Program-made: the position numbers and the translations under genes | Part shown: piece by piece, positions 1 through 11,791 of the stretch | Layout: the number at the start of each line of letters is the position of its first letter | Numbering within the stretch: the first letter of the stretch is position 1 | Assembly: GCF_900111305.1 (NCBI RefSeq) | Contig: NZ_FOGS01000002.1 | Coordinates: forward strand, 186,001 to 250,000 | Source of the DNA: Vreelandella subterranea | GTDB lineage: Bacteria; Pseudomonadota; Gammaproteobacteria; Pseudomonadales; Halomonadaceae | Length of the DNA stretch: 64,000 nt | Reading direction: 5' to 3' | Notes under the pieces: generated by a model | Database searches by the model: none | Told to the model about the DNA's origin: nothing | What the model saw: the letters and a program-made list of their open reading frames with translations, nothing else

Positions 1-787
1 TGTTGAAGTCGTTGACCGCCACGATCATGAACAGATCCAGATCGTATTCGCGCCCGTAAGCCTGTTCATCCCACGCCATGGCGCGTTTGAGTGACCCCAT
101 GGCGTGATCGGTTTTCTGCAGGTTCTCCTCTTCCACCCAAAGCTGCAGCGTTACATCTCGCCCGGACTGGGTGGTGAAGTGGTCTTCCACCTTATGCAGA
201 TCCCCAGCGACCAGAGCAAACAGGTAGCAGGGCTTGGGGTGCGGATCTTCCCAGACGGCAAAGTGACGACCGTTTTCAAGATCGCCTTGCTCAATCGGGT
301 TACCGTTGGCGAGCAGGACGGGTTCGCGCTCGCGATCGCCGATGACGGTCACTTTAAAGGTCGACATCACATCCGGACGATCAGGGTAAAAGGTGATACG
401 GCGGAACCCCTCCGCCTCACACTGGGTGCAAAACATGCCGTTGGATTGGTAAAGGCCTTCCAGGGCGGTGTTGTCCTTGGGCGAGAGTTGCACCTCACTT
501 TCCAGGGTAAAGCGCGCAGGCACCCGCTCGATACGGAGCCCCTTCTCGCTTAACTGATAATCGTTATCCGCCAGTGGGCTGCCATCAATCAGCAAGGCGT
601 CAAGGGTCAGTTGCTCACCGTCAAGCTTGAGTGGTTCATCAGCATTGGCCGATGCTTGTCGCTCGATTTGCAGACGCGCTTTTACTCGGGTCGCGGCGGG
701 GTCAAGATCAAACGTCAGCTCGGTATGGGTCACCCGATAGGCGGGAGGCTGGTAATCGCTTAAATAAACCGGCTGCGGATCAGACAT
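1..787 (-). CDS. pepN: aminopeptidase N, M1 family (3' part outside window)
   Basis: Only the N-terminal 262 residues are inside the window; the frame stays open to base 1. The protein opens with MSDPQPVYLSDYQPPAY and continues as the beta-sheet N-terminal domain of the E. coli-type M1 aminopeptidase, including the CTQCEAEGFRRITFYPDRPDVM segment family members share. The last visible residues (MIVAVNDFN) lie just before where the GAMEN substrate motif is expected, so GAMEN and the zinc HEXXH site are off the edge. A strong AAGGAG lies just upstream of the ATG. PepN removes N-terminal residues from cytosolic peptides. It follows yajQ on the same strand by about 65 nt. Family identity is clear; catalytic integrity cannot be judged here. 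Confidence 0.93.
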   Translation of the reverse strand, partial: MSDPQPVYLSDYQPPAYRVTHTELTFDLDPAATRVKARLQIERQASANADEPLKLDGEQLTLDALLIDGSPLADNDYQLSEKGLRIERVPARFTLESEVQLSPKDNTALEGLYQSNGMFCTQCEAEGFRRITFYPDRPDVMSTFKVTVIGDREREPVLLANGNPIEQGDLENGRHFAVWEDPHPKPCYLFALVAGDLHKVEDHFTTQSGRDVTLQLWVEEENLQKTDHAMGSLKRAMAWDEQAYGREYDLDLFMIVAVNDFN

Positions 788-852
788 GATGAGAAACTCC
801 TTATGGTCAGTGCTGTTATTGGCGGCGTACAGAGACTATCAGGGCGCGGGGG

Positions 853-1338
853 TCAATCCCGGAAATTATCGAACTGAAGCGGTAGTTCCGGTCCTCCCTC
901 ACCGCGCAATAGCGACATGACGCTTTGCAGGTCGTCACGCTTTTTACCTGTGACACGCACCTTTTCACCCTGAATTTGTGCCTGGACTTTAAGCTTGCTG
1001 GCCTTGATACGCTTGACCACGTCTTTTGCCTCGCTTTGATCCAGCCCCTGCTTGAGCGCTACCTCCTGACGAGCTTTGACACCCGATAGCACAGGGTCTT
1101 TAATGTCCATGCAACGTGCATCGATACCCCGCGCAATCAAGCGGTTACGCAACACGTCCAGCATCTGCTTGAGCTGAAAATCGACCTCGGCTTCAAGCTG
1201 CACCGACTCCTTTTCAAGCGTAAAGGACGCATCTACCCCTTTGAAATCAAAGCGGGACTGAACTTCGCGGTTGGCCTGGTCGACGGCATTGGCCGCTTCG
1301 TGCTGATCAAACTCAGAGACAATATCAAATGAGGGCAT
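853..1338 (-). CDS. yajQ: YajQ family nucleotide-binding protein
   Basis: A 161-residue protein beginning [20 protein letters not shown], typical of the YajQ/UPF0234 family at its usual length. The family folds as two ferredoxin-like domains and binds nucleic acid or nucleotides; a Xanthomonas member is known to bind cyclic di-GMP. The conserved SRFDFKG and [24 protein letters not shown] segments are present. An AGGA precedes the ATG by about 9 nt. It is cytosolic, with no signal or membrane segment. It sits upstream of pepN on the same strand, and a shared transcript is possible. Its function in this organism is not established. Confidence 0.93.
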   Translation of the reverse strand: MPSFDIVSEFDQHEAANAVDQANREVQSRFDFKGVDASFTLEKESVQLEAEVDFQLKQMLDVLRNRLIARGIDARCMDIKDPVLSGVKARQEVALKQGLDQSEAKDVVKRIKASKLKVQAQIQGEKVRVTGKKRDDLQSVMSLLRGEGGPELPLQFDNFRD

Positions 1339-1540
1339 AGACGGATTCCTGACAGGACATGACCCACTATTCTAGAGCAGCCAGCCCCCTACCGGCCAAT
1401 TCTGTCGGTAGAAATCGCCGAAATACTGAATCCAGCCAACTTATCGTGGAATAAAAGGGGATACGCCTTGATGTTCAAGGCACGATGAATCGCTTAACCT
1501 AGGACGCCGCACCCCCTATTCTCGACCCTGAGGAAAGTCC

Positions 1541-2140
1541 ATGTCTGACCGCAATACACGCCATAAAGCATCAATGGAAAAACTCAAGGCACGCGTCGAT
1601 GAGAAGGTCGCGGATGCCACCGAGCAGCGTGGTCTAGTGCTCATCAACACCGGCAACGGCAAGGGCAAGACGACAGCGGCCTGGGGCACGGTGACCCGCG
1701 CCCTTGGCTACGGCTATAAAGTTGGCGTCGTTCAGTTTATCAAGGGGCTTTGGGAGTGCGGCGAGCGCAATCGACTGGAAGAAGACCCCAACCTGAGTGT
1801 TGCCATCATGGCCACCGGTTTCACCTGGGAAACGCAAAACCGTGAAGCGGATACCCAGGCATGCCAGGAGGTATGGCAAGACGCAGAGAAAATGCTGGCC
1901 GACCCCGACACCTACCTGGTGGTGCTGGACGAGATCACCTACATGCTCAAGTTTGGCTATCTGGATATTGCCACGGTCAAGGCCGCCATAGAAAAGCGGC
2001 CACGCGAACAGACCGTGATTATTACCGGTCGTAACGCCCACCGCGAACTCGTCACCATGGCCGATACGGTGACCGACATGCAGGAAGTCCGCCATGCCTT
2101 CAATAACGGCATCCAGGCGCGCCGGGGCATCGATTTTTAA
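1541..2140 (+). CDS. cobO: cob(I)yrinic acid a,c-diamide adenosyltransferase
   Basis: A 199-residue protein of the CobO/BtuR/CobA family, which transfers the 5'-deoxyadenosyl group of ATP to the cobalt of corrinoids to make coenzyme B12. The Walker A motif GNGKGKTT is at about residues 38-45, and VVLDEITYML supplies the Walker B-like strand. The N-terminal 30 residues form the charged helix that caps the active site in this family. GAGGAAAG precedes the ATG. No other cobalamin gene is nearby, so this may serve salvage as well as synthesis. It converges on purA, with a hairpin between them. Confidence 0.94.
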   Translation: MSDRNTRHKASMEKLKARVDEKVADATEQRGLVLINTGNGKGKTTAAWGTVTRALGYGYKVGVVQFIKGLWECGERNRLEEDPNLSVAIMATGFTWETQNREADTQACQEVWQDAEKMLADPDTYLVVLDEITYMLKFGYLDIATVKAAIEKRPREQTVIITGRNAHRELVTMADTVTDMQEVRHAFNNGIQARRGIDF

Positions 2141-2161
2141 GCGTTTGCATGAGACAGGCCT

Positions 2162-2189
2162 AAAAAAAGGGGCGAACACGTCGCCCCTT
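2162..2189 (-). terminator. Rho-independent terminator of purA
   Basis: A 9-bp GC-rich stem (AAGGGGCGA / TCGCCCCTT) with a 5-nt loop. Read on the minus strand it is followed by seven T residues. It lies 44 nt beyond the purA stop and just after the convergent cobO stop. It should end purA transcripts; the hairpin could also act on cobO, but there is no T tract in that direction. Confidence 0.85.
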
Positions 2190-2232
2190 CCTATACGCCT
2201 CATCCTACAGGCTTTGCCCGCTATTCGGGAGG

Positions 2233-4721
<2,489 letters not shown>

Positions 4722-4773
4722 GTGAACAATCCTGCGAGACGACAATAATGAAGGCCCAATGACATAGGGCCAC

Positions 4774-4797
4774 AAAAAAACCGGGCAACGCCCGGTT
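4774..4797 (-). terminator. Rho-independent terminator after hflC
   Basis: On the minus strand an 8-bp stem AACCGGGC / GCCCGGTT with a 3-nt GTT loop is followed by seven T residues. It lies about 70 nt beyond the hflC stop and before hisZ, so it separates the hfq-hflX-hflK-hflC transcript from hisZ-purA. Confidence 0.88.
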
Positions 4798-4865
4798 GAT
4801 AAAGTCTACCACGTTTTGTGACGCGTTGAACCCCGCCGATGTCCGACGGGGCCTGCGCCAATGGC

Positions 4866-5750
4866 TTAACTGCCTTCGTCAGGTATGGCGCTGCGTAGGT
4901 AGCGGAAGAAGTCGCTACTTGGCTCCAGCACCAGCAGATTGTCATCACCCGAGAAGCTCTCGCGATAGGCATTCAGACTGCGCCAGAAGGTGAAGAACTC
5001 CTGATCCTGACTATAGGCCTCAGAGAAGATGGCAGCCGCCTGGGCATCACCTTCACCACGCAGTGTTTCAGAGCGTTCATTGGCCTGAGCAAGCAGAACC
5101 TGACGGCGACGATCCGCGTTCGCACGGATGCGTTCGGCCTCTTCTTGGCCCTGAGCACGCCATTCACGGGCTTCACGCTCGCGTTCTGAACGCATCCGCT
5201 CAAATACCGCTGCCGATACGTCTTCAGGCAGGTCGATACGTTTGATACGAATGTCGCGAATCGCCACACCAAGCTCCTCGCGCATCAGCGAGTCAAGATC
5301 TTCGGTCGGGCCATCCATCAGGTCGTCACGCTGCTCGGCGATGATTTGCTGAAGGTTCAGTCGACCGAATTCGTTACGCAGACTCTCGTCGACACGCGGT
5401 TGAATCAGGCGAGTCGCCATCATCTCATCACCGGCCGTGGCCTCGTAATAGCGCGTGGGGTTGACCACTTGCCACTTAACGTAGGAATCGACAATGACCG
5501 CTTTCTGCTCGAGGGTCAGATAGCGGCTGGTATCGGTATCCAGCGTCAACAGGCGCGTATCGAAGGTGCGTACGGTCTGCGCAATCGGCATCTTGGCGTG
5601 CAGACCGGGCTGGATGTTTTCTTCGACGACTTCACCGAAGCGTAACTTTACGGCACGCTCGGTTTCATCGACGACATAAAGCGTATTACTGGCAAGCCAT
5701 GCGACAGCGGCAATACCGCCAACGATTAGCAGGGATCGATTATTGATCAT
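4866..5750 (-). CDS. hflC: protease modulator HflC (SPFH domain)
   Basis: A 294-residue SPFH/band-7 protein with an N-terminal membrane helix (about residues 5-25) and a periplasmic SPFH domain. The motif YVVDETERAVKLRFGEVV follows the helix. With HflK it forms the large cage around the FtsH protease and restrains its action on membrane proteins. The C-terminal part is a charged coiled-coil region (SEREREAREWRAQGQEEAERIRAN). Its ATG directly abuts the hflK stop codon with no intervening base, indicating coupled synthesis of the two partners. Confidence 0.96.
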   Translation of the reverse strand: MINNRSLLIVGGIAAVAWLASNTLYVVDETERAVKLRFGEVVEENIQPGLHAKMPIAQTVRTFDTRLLTLDTDTSRYLTLEQKAVIVDSYVKWQVVNPTRYYEATAGDEMMATRLIQPRVDESLRNEFGRLNLQQIIAEQRDDLMDGPTEDLDSLMREELGVAIRDIRIKRIDLPEDVSAAVFERMRSEREREAREWRAQGQEEAERIRANADRRRQVLLAQANERSETLRGEGDAQAAAIFSEAYSQDQEFFTFWRSLNAYRESFSGDDNLLVLEPSSDFFRYLRSAIPDEGS

Positions 5751-7007
5751 TTACCGGCCCTCCCTGCGGATAGAGCTGCTACTGGATGAAGGGTTACCAC
5801 TCTGGCTATTACTGCTTTGCAAGCTTTCCAGCACTCGGGGGTCGACACCGTCAGTGTTGCTCTGCTGCGATGCGCCACTGGCGCGCTGGCCACGGTTCAA
5901 CTGCTCAAGAGGCAGATACATCATCGGCGCGTTATCACTGACATCCAGCAGCACCTTGGGCGTTTCACCAAAGACTTCTTCAATGGCATCAAGGTACATG
6001 CGTTCACGCATGATATCCGGCGAATTCTGGTATTCAGCCAGCAAGGAGTTAAAGCGGTTGGCCTGACCCTGGGCTTCGGCAACCACGGACTCACGATAAC
6101 CTTGCCCCTGCTCAACCACGCGCTGTGCCTGACCCTGGGCTTCAGGGATAATCGCGTTGGCATATGCCATGCCCTGGTTGATCAGGCGCTGGCGATCCTC
6201 GCGAGCACGGATAACATCATCGAACGCATCAATGACGGGCTGCGGTGCAGAGGTAGATTCGATGTTGATGGTTTGCAGTTGAATCCCCACCCCGTAGTTG
6301 TCCAGATAAGACTGCAGACGACTGGTGACCGAGCTGCCCAGAATCTCACGACCTGAGGTCAGGATGTCGATCATGTCAGTGCCGCCGACGACATGACGCA
6401 GGGCCGAGTCGAGAGCGTTGTCGATCGACAGTGCCGGATTGCGGACGTTGAGCACAAAGTCGCGCGGGTCGGCGACGCGGTACTGGGCAGAAATTTCCAC
6501 CTCAACGATGTTTTCATCGCGGGTCAACATCGACTGAGTCTGCGTCAATGAGCGCACGCGCGTCACGTTGACCATCCGCACTTCATCGATCAACGGCGGA
6601 TTCCACTGCAGGCCTGGCGTCACGATATCCTGATATTCACCAAAGCGGAGCACAACACCACGCTCAGACTGGTCTACCAGATAAAAGCCCATTGCGCCCC
6701 AGATCGCCAGTGCGACAATGATCAACAAGCCTGGTAGCGCAAAGACATTACGAGGCTTGCCGCCACCGCTGCCCTTGTTACCACCACCGCCGGATTTCTT
6801 GCCACCACCGAGCATGCTACTCAACTTGTCCTGAAACTTCTTCAGCGCTTCGTCGAGATCGGGGGGGCCTTGGTTGTTGCCTCCTTTGTTGCCGTTGTTG
6901 CCATCGTTATTGCCACCGCGGTTTCCACCGCCGTCGCTACCGCCTCGTCGGCCACCACCACTCCAAGGGTCATGCTGGTTGCCACCACCGGGCTCATTCC
7001 AGGCCAT
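5751..7007 (-). CDS. hflK: FtsH protease activity modulator HflK
   Basis: A 418-residue SPFH protein and partner of HflC. Residues 1-75 are a cytoplasmic, low-complexity Gly/Asn/Asp-rich segment typical of HflK. A membrane helix (LPGLLIIVALAIWGAMGFYLV) follows, then the SPFH domain beginning DQSERGVVLRFGEY. The helical region (AQGQAQRVVEQGQGYRESVV) builds the cage wall. The tail is Ser/Asn-rich. The repetitive N-terminal coding stretch also looks coding on the other strand, but that is a shadow. It lies downstream of hflX on the same strand. Confidence 0.96.
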   Translation of the reverse strand: MAWNEPGGGNQHDPWSGGGRRGGSDGGGNRGGNNDGNNGNKGGNNQGPPDLDEALKKFQDKLSSMLGGGKKSGGGGNKGSGGGKPRNVFALPGLLIIVALAIWGAMGFYLVDQSERGVVLRFGEYQDIVTPGLQWNPPLIDEVRMVNVTRVRSLTQTQSMLTRDENIVEVEISAQYRVADPRDFVLNVRNPALSIDNALDSALRHVVGGTDMIDILTSGREILGSSVTSRLQSYLDNYGVGIQLQTINIESTSAPQPVIDAFDDVIRAREDRQRLINQGMAYANAIIPEAQGQAQRVVEQGQGYRESVVAEAQGQANRFNSLLAEYQNSPDIMRERMYLDAIEEVFGETPKVLLDVSDNAPMMYLPLEQLNRGQRASGASQQSNTDGVDPRVLESLQSSNSQSGNPSSSSSSIRREGR

Positions 7008-7145
7008 ACTTCGTCTCCACTGAGGTATTCACTCACGCTTAGACCCCGACATTAACACGGGGCCACAGCGCAATTTAGTATTATGCAATCTGAAGCTTGT
7101 TCGGTCACTGACCGGGCGCTCGTACCCATCCGCTGCCAAAAGAGC

Positions 7146-8456
7146 TCACCATTCGCTCGTTTCGCGCAGATCGGCGGGCAAATAGGTATTGGCGCGTTCG
7201 CCAAGCTGCGCCATCAACTGGTTAAAGTCGCGGCGCGGTAAACGCACGTTCAACACCGAACGTCCCTGTTCATCGAATGCTTCCTCCTGCACGGCATTCA
7301 ATTCGTGAAGACCCGCACGTAGCTTGCCCTGCTCGGGGGCTAACGTTAGCGAAAAGCCAATGACATCGCTTGCCAGGCGCTCCGTGAGCGCTTCGTGGAG
7401 TAACGCTAGCCCCTTGCCTTCCTGAGCTGAAAGCCACACGACATCCGGCCTTCCCTGCCCATCACGCTCAATGCGGGGCGCGCTGTCCAGCTTGTCAATT
7501 TTATTCATGACTTTCAGTACCGGGACATCCTCGGCACCAATTTCTTCCAGCACACGCTCGACCTGCTCGACGTTAAGGTCACGGTCAGGGTCAGCAGCAT
7601 CGATGACATGCACCAGCAGGGTTGCGTCAGCCGCTTCCTGAAGCGTGGCCTGAAACGCTTCCACGAGCTTGTGGGGCAGGTGACGGATAAAACCGACGGT
7701 ATCGGCCATCACGACAGGCCCTACATCTTCAATTTCCAGACGTCTCAATGTCGGGTCAAGCGTTGCAAACAACTGATCGGCAGCATACACGTGCGACTGC
7801 GTTAATGCATTGAAGAGGGTTGATTTTCCTGCGTTGGTATAGCCGACCAGCGAGACGCTGTGAATCTCAGCCCGCGCACGGGCTCGGCGGTTCTGTTCAC
7901 GCTGGCTGCGTACTTTATCAAGTCGCTTGTTAATCGATTTGATACGGCCACGGAGGAGCCGCCGATCGGTTTCCAACTGTGTTTCACCCGGGCCGCGCAG
8001 ACCAATACCGCCCTTCTGACGCTCCAGGTGAGTCCACCCGCGAATCAAGCGCGTGGATACGTATTCAAGCTGAGCAAGCTCAACCTGTAGCTTACCTTCA
8101 TGGGTGCGTGCACGCTGTGCAAAAATATCCAGAATCAGGCCCGTCCGGTCCAGCACGCGACATTTGAGCTCACGCTCAAGGTTACGCTGCTGCGATGGGC
8201 CTAGACCATGGTTAAAGATGACCAGCTCAGCCTGGTGAGCTGCGAGCATTGCCCGCAGCTCTTCCAACTTGCCCGACCCGATAAAAGTGCGCGAATCAGG
8301 GCGGTGTCGGCTGGCCGTGAGCAACGTCGCAGCTTCTGCACCGGCAGAACGTACGAGCTCTAAAAACTCACCCGGGTCTTCGCGCGCTTGTTCATCCTGA
8401 AAATCAACGTGAACAAGCACTGCCGTTTCTCCGGCTTCAGGGCGTTCAAAAAACAA
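7146..8456 (-). CDS. hflX: ribosome-associated GTPase HflX (TTG start)
   Basis: A 436-residue GTPase that binds the 50S subunit and helps split stalled or stress-damaged ribosomes. The N-terminal HflX domain contains GLGPSQQRNLERELKCRVLDR and KGGIGLRGPGETQLE. The G domain shows G1 GYTNAGKST, G3 DTVGF and G4 NKID. The start is TTG at 8456, preceded by GAGGT with 6-nt spacing; Pseudomonas HflX starts with a very similar FFER peptide. It lies 37 nt after hfq in the conserved hfq-hflX-hflKC cluster. Confidence 0.95.
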   Translation of the reverse strand: MFFERPEAGETAVLVHVDFQDEQAREDPGEFLELVRSAGAEAATLLTASRHRPDSRTFIGSGKLEELRAMLAAHQAELVIFNHGLGPSQQRNLERELKCRVLDRTGLILDIFAQRARTHEGKLQVELAQLEYVSTRLIRGWTHLERQKGGIGLRGPGETQLETDRRLLRGRIKSINKRLDKVRSQREQNRRARARAEIHSVSLVGYTNAGKSTLFNALTQSHVYAADQLFATLDPTLRRLEIEDVGPVVMADTVGFIRHLPHKLVEAFQATLQEAADATLLVHVIDAADPDRDLNVEQVERVLEEIGAEDVPVLKVMNKIDKLDSAPRIERDGQGRPDVVWLSAQEGKGLALLHEALTERLASDVIGFSLTLAPEQGKLRAGLHELNAVQEEAFDEQGRSVLNVRLPRRDFNQLMAQLGERANTYLPADLRETSEW

Positions 8457-8493
8457 TCAATACCTCATGGACTGTTTTGCGGATCCCACCGTG

Positions 8494-8742
8494 TTACTCA
8501 TCTTCGTCCGGAGCGGCCGGATCCTGTGCAGGCAACCGCACATTTCGTGATGGTACGACGGTTGAAATCGCATGTTTATAAACCATCTGGCTGACGGTAT
8601 TGCGCAGCAAGATGACAAACTGGTCAAACGATTCGATCTGGCCCTGCAGCTTGATGCCGTTGACCAGGAAAATAGAGACCGGAATGCGCTCCTTGCGCAA
8701 AATATTCAGGTACGGGTCTTGAAGGGACTGCCCTTTGGACAT
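8494..8742 (-). CDS. hfq: RNA chaperone Hfq
   Basis: An 82-residue Sm-like protein with the full Hfq core: [20 protein letters not shown] (Sm1) and [13 protein letters not shown] (Sm2, including the YKHA RNA-binding site). The hexamer pairs small RNAs with target mRNAs. The tail ([13 protein letters not shown]) is short and acidic, as in other Pseudomonas-type Hfq. The 137-nt gap upstream to miaA is wide for this cluster and probably holds an hfq promoter, as known in relatives. Confidence 0.97.
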   Translation of the reverse strand: MSKGQSLQDPYLNILRKERIPVSIFLVNGIKLQGQIESFDQFVILLRNTVSQMVYKHAISTVVPSRNVRLPAQDPAAPDEDE

Positions 8743-8878
8743 GTTGCTCTCCCTAAAACTGTCGTTGGGGGTTAATTATGGATGGCGTGCCCAACTGGTG
8801 CTACGCCGACATCTTATTGGCCAAAGGCCTGCTCGCTCGGCCACTCGAAATCATGACTTACGAACCTTCTATCTTACG

Positions 8879-9817
8879 CTAAGCACCGCTTCCGCGCACG
8901 ATTTTCAGTACCTTGTCCAAGGCGTCGGGCTGCAGAGTATCGATCCAATGCAGTGACGGCCAACGCCTCAGCCAAGTAATTTGCCGCTTGGCGAGCTGTC
9001 GGGTAGCGATGATGCCGCGCTCGCGTAGCATTGCGCCATCATAACGGCCTTCCAGGTAATCCCAAACCTGTCGGTAACCAACGCTTTTAATGGCAGGCAA
9101 ATTACCATGCAAGTCACTGCGTTGTTTGAGGGCGGCAACTTCATCTATCAAGCCCTCTGCCAGCATCATTTCAAACCGTTGGGCGATGCGCTGGTGCAAT
9201 ATCGCCCGGTCTGCGGGCAACAATCCTATCGACAACACCCGCCAGGGAAAGGTTTCCGGCTGCTGTTCCGCCCATAATGCGCTCATCGGACGACCACTGG
9301 CGTAGTACACCTCCAGAGCACGCATGAGACGCTGCGGGTCGTTGGGATGGATACGCTGCGCGGAAGGCGGATCCACTTCCGCCAATGTTCGGTGCAGGGC
9401 TGAAAGCCCTTCTGACTGCCATCTCGCCTCCAACTCTTTGCGGATGGAAGCGTCCGCCGAGGGCAGATTGGCGACACCTTCGATGAGATGCTTGTAGTAA
9501 AGCATGGTACCGCCTACCAGCAACGGCACCTGGCCCGCCGCGCTGATTTGTCGCATCTCATCGAGCGCATCACAGCGAAAATCGGCCGCCGAATACGGCT
9601 CGGCCGGGTCGCGGATATCGATCAATCGGTGAGGCGCGCGGGCAAGCTCATCGGCACTGGGCTTGGCACTACCGATATCCATACCGCGATACACCATCGC
9701 CGAATCGACACTGATCAACGGGCAACCCAAACGCTCATGCAGCGCTATGGCGGTATCGGTTTTCCCCGAGGCGGTCGGCCCCATTAAAAAAATTGCCCAC
9801 GGGCGTGTATCAGCCAT
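8879..9817 (-). CDS. miaA: tRNA dimethylallyltransferase
   Basis: A 312-residue enzyme that adds the dimethylallyl group to A37 of tRNAs reading UNN codons. The P-loop GPTASGKTD is at residues 13-21, followed by the catalytic [17 protein letters not shown] and the [10 protein letters not shown] motif. [12 protein letters not shown] and the C-terminal RQITWLRRW are also conserved, and the length is normal. It lies between mutL (45 nt upstream) and hfq on the same strand, the standard gammaproteobacterial order. Confidence 0.96.
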   Translation of the reverse strand: MADTRPWAIFLMGPTASGKTDTAIALHERLGCPLISVDSAMVYRGMDIGSAKPSADELARAPHRLIDIRDPAEPYSAADFRCDALDEMRQISAAGQVPLLVGGTMLYYKHLIEGVANLPSADASIRKELEARWQSEGLSALHRTLAEVDPPSAQRIHPNDPQRLMRALEVYYASGRPMSALWAEQQPETFPWRVLSIGLLPADRAILHQRIAQRFEMMLAEGLIDEVAALKQRSDLHGNLPAIKSVGYRQVWDYLEGRYDGAMLRERGIIATRQLAKRQITWLRRWPSLHWIDTLQPDALDKVLKIVRGSGA

Positions 9818-9862
9818 TCGCTGGTAAAACTCCGCTCACCATACCTAACCCCAACATAGCCG

Positions 9863-11782
9863 TTACTGGCCGCGCATGAATAGCCTATCCAGGGCTTTCA
9901 TGTCCATTTGCGTCCAGGTCGGACGGCCATGATTGCACTGGTCGCTACGCTCGGTGCGTTCCATGTCGCGTAGCAGCGCATTCATTTCATCCAGCGTCAG
10001 TCGCCGATTGGCGCGTACGCTTCCGTGACATGCCATGGTCGATAACAGTTCGTGGATGCGCGCTTCGACCTGGTGTGTACGCCCGAAACGGGCCAGTTCT
10101 TCAAGCATTTCACGTACCAGCGCCTCGGGATCCGCCTGCGCTAGCATGGCCGGAAGCTGCCGCACCAGCAGGGTTTCGGGCCCCGCCACATCCAGTTCCA
10201 CCCCCAGTTTGGCGATCGCATCGCGTTCACTTTCCACGGTGGCCACCTCGCTGCGGCTGGCGGCCAATGACACGGGCACCAGTAACGGCTGGGTGTCGAT
10301 ACCCTGTGACGCGGCCAACTGGTTTTTCATGCGCTCGTAGACGATGCGCTCGTGGGCGGCGTGCATATCCACCAGCACCAGGCCATGGACGTTCTGCGCC
10401 AATATATAGACCCCATGAAGCTGACCGAGGGCGAACCCCAGCGGCGGCGCACTGGTAGGATCAGCCTCCGGCATGGACAGCGGCATTTCGCGCACATCGC
10501 CCTGCGCCTTGCCGAGCGCGCCCTCATGGGCGGTCGACTGGGGCGTCAGCAACGTCTCTTCATGGTCAGGGTGCAACGCCTGATACCCTTGCATGAAACG
10601 GCGCACCCGTTCACCATCCGGGTGCCGGTCGGCTGAGGGAGACGCTGAGGGTGGCAGCGCCATGCCCTGCTGTTGCCAGCGGGCAGACTCGCCCGGCGTC
10701 TCTTCGGGGGTCGTTGCCTGCGCTGACGAAGCCGCGTTTGGGTCTTCGGCGTTGGGCCGGGCGTCTGCCAGGCTGTGGTGCAGGCTTGAATAAAGAAAAT
10801 CGTGCACCATCCGCCCGTCGCGGAAACGCACCTCGTGCTTGGTAGGATGAACATTGACATCCACCACATCGGGGTCAAGCGTCAAGTAAAGGACAAAGAC
10901 CGGATGGCGCCCGTTGTAGAGAACATCGCGGTACGCCTGTCGAACGGCATGGGCAACCAGCCGATCGCGCACCACACGACCGTTAACAAAAAAGTATTGT
11001 TGATCCGCCTGGGCGCGGGAGTGAGTGGGCAAGCCTACCCAACCGCTCAGGCGAAGCGCGCCGGCTTCGCGCTCGATGTAGCGTGCGTGCTCAATAAAGT
11101 TATTGCCGAGCAGCGAGGCAATACGCCGCTCACGGGCCGTTTCCGTATCGCCCGATGGCAGTTGATGGACCACTTTCTGATTATGCCGCAGGGTCCAGGC
11201 AATGTCGTAGCGCGACAGGGCCTGGCGGCGGAAAGCTTCCTCGACGTGGGCAAATTCGGTTTTTTCGGTACGTAGAAATTTACGTCGCGCGGGGGTATTA
11301 AAAAACAGGTCGCGAACCGACACGCTGGTGCCTCGAGGATGAGGCGCCGGCGTTACCCGCGTCTCCATGCCACGCCCCTCAGCCACCACTCGCCAACCCT
11401 GGCGCGGGTCGTCCAGCGCATTGGACACCAGCTCCAGGCGCGATACCGAGCTGATTGACGCCAGTGCTTCGCCGCGAAAACCCAGTGAGCTGACGCCTTC
11501 CAGGTCTTCCAGGCTATCGATTTTACTGGTGGCATGGCGGGCAAGTGCCAACGGCAGATCCTGCTCGCCAATGCCGACACCATCGTCGCGGATCTTGATG
11601 AGCCGCGCCCCGCCCGCTTCAATATCGACTTCAATGCGCTGGCTGCCTGCGTCAATGGCGTTTTCGATCAGTTCCTTGGTCACCGAGGCCGGTCGCTCGA
11701 CCACTTCTCCCGCGGCAATCTGGTTCGCCAACCGCGGGTCCAGCACCTGTATACGCGGTATAGCGGACGTCGTTTCAGTCAA
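9863..11782 (-). CDS. mutL: DNA mismatch repair protein MutL with endonuclease motif (TTG start)
   Basis: A 639-residue MutL. The N-terminal GHKL ATPase shows [17 protein letters not shown] and [10 protein letters not shown]; a long Pro/Ser/Ala linker spans roughly residues 340-430. The C-terminal domain carries [12 protein letters not shown], which fits the D(Q/M)HA-x2-E-x4-E endonuclease signature, with CNHGRPT and a final FMR, the other metal-site motifs. This suggests a nicking MutL of the MutH-independent type. The start is TTG at 11782 behind GAGGTG; the amiB stop codon lies next to this ribosome-binding site, so the genes are probably coupled. Confidence 0.95.
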   Translation of the reverse strand: MTETTSAIPRIQVLDPRLANQIAAGEVVERPASVTKELIENAIDAGSQRIEVDIEAGGARLIKIRDDGVGIGEQDLPLALARHATSKIDSLEDLEGVSSLGFRGEALASISSVSRLELVSNALDDPRQGWRVVAEGRGMETRVTPAPHPRGTSVSVRDLFFNTPARRKFLRTEKTEFAHVEEAFRRQALSRYDIAWTLRHNQKVVHQLPSGDTETARERRIASLLGNNFIEHARYIEREAGALRLSGWVGLPTHSRAQADQQYFFVNGRVVRDRLVAHAVRQAYRDVLYNGRHPVFVLYLTLDPDVVDVNVHPTKHEVRFRDGRMVHDFLYSSLHHSLADARPNAEDPNAASSAQATTPEETPGESARWQQQGMALPPSASPSADRHPDGERVRRFMQGYQALHPDHEETLLTPQSTAHEGALGKAQGDVREMPLSMPEADPTSAPPLGFALGQLHGVYILAQNVHGLVLVDMHAAHERIVYERMKNQLAASQGIDTQPLLVPVSLAASRSEVATVESERDAIAKLGVELDVAGPETLLVRQLPAMLAQADPEALVREMLEELARFGRTHQVEARIHELLSTMACHGSVRANRRLTLDEMNALLRDMERTERSDQCNHGRPTWTQMDMKALDRLFMRGQ

Positions 11783-11791
11783 TACAGCACC

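Noticed and set aside
1380..1540. Possible cobalamin riboswitch upstream of cobO
   Set aside because: I could not find the conserved B12-box (AGYCAGGARACCTGCC-like) or the expected multi-stem layout in this 160-nt gap.
6842..7055. Repetitive plus-strand frame in the GGC/AAC-rich start of hflK
   Set aside because: The repeats encode the known Gly/Asn-rich N-terminus of HflK, and the opposite frame is a mirror image of it.
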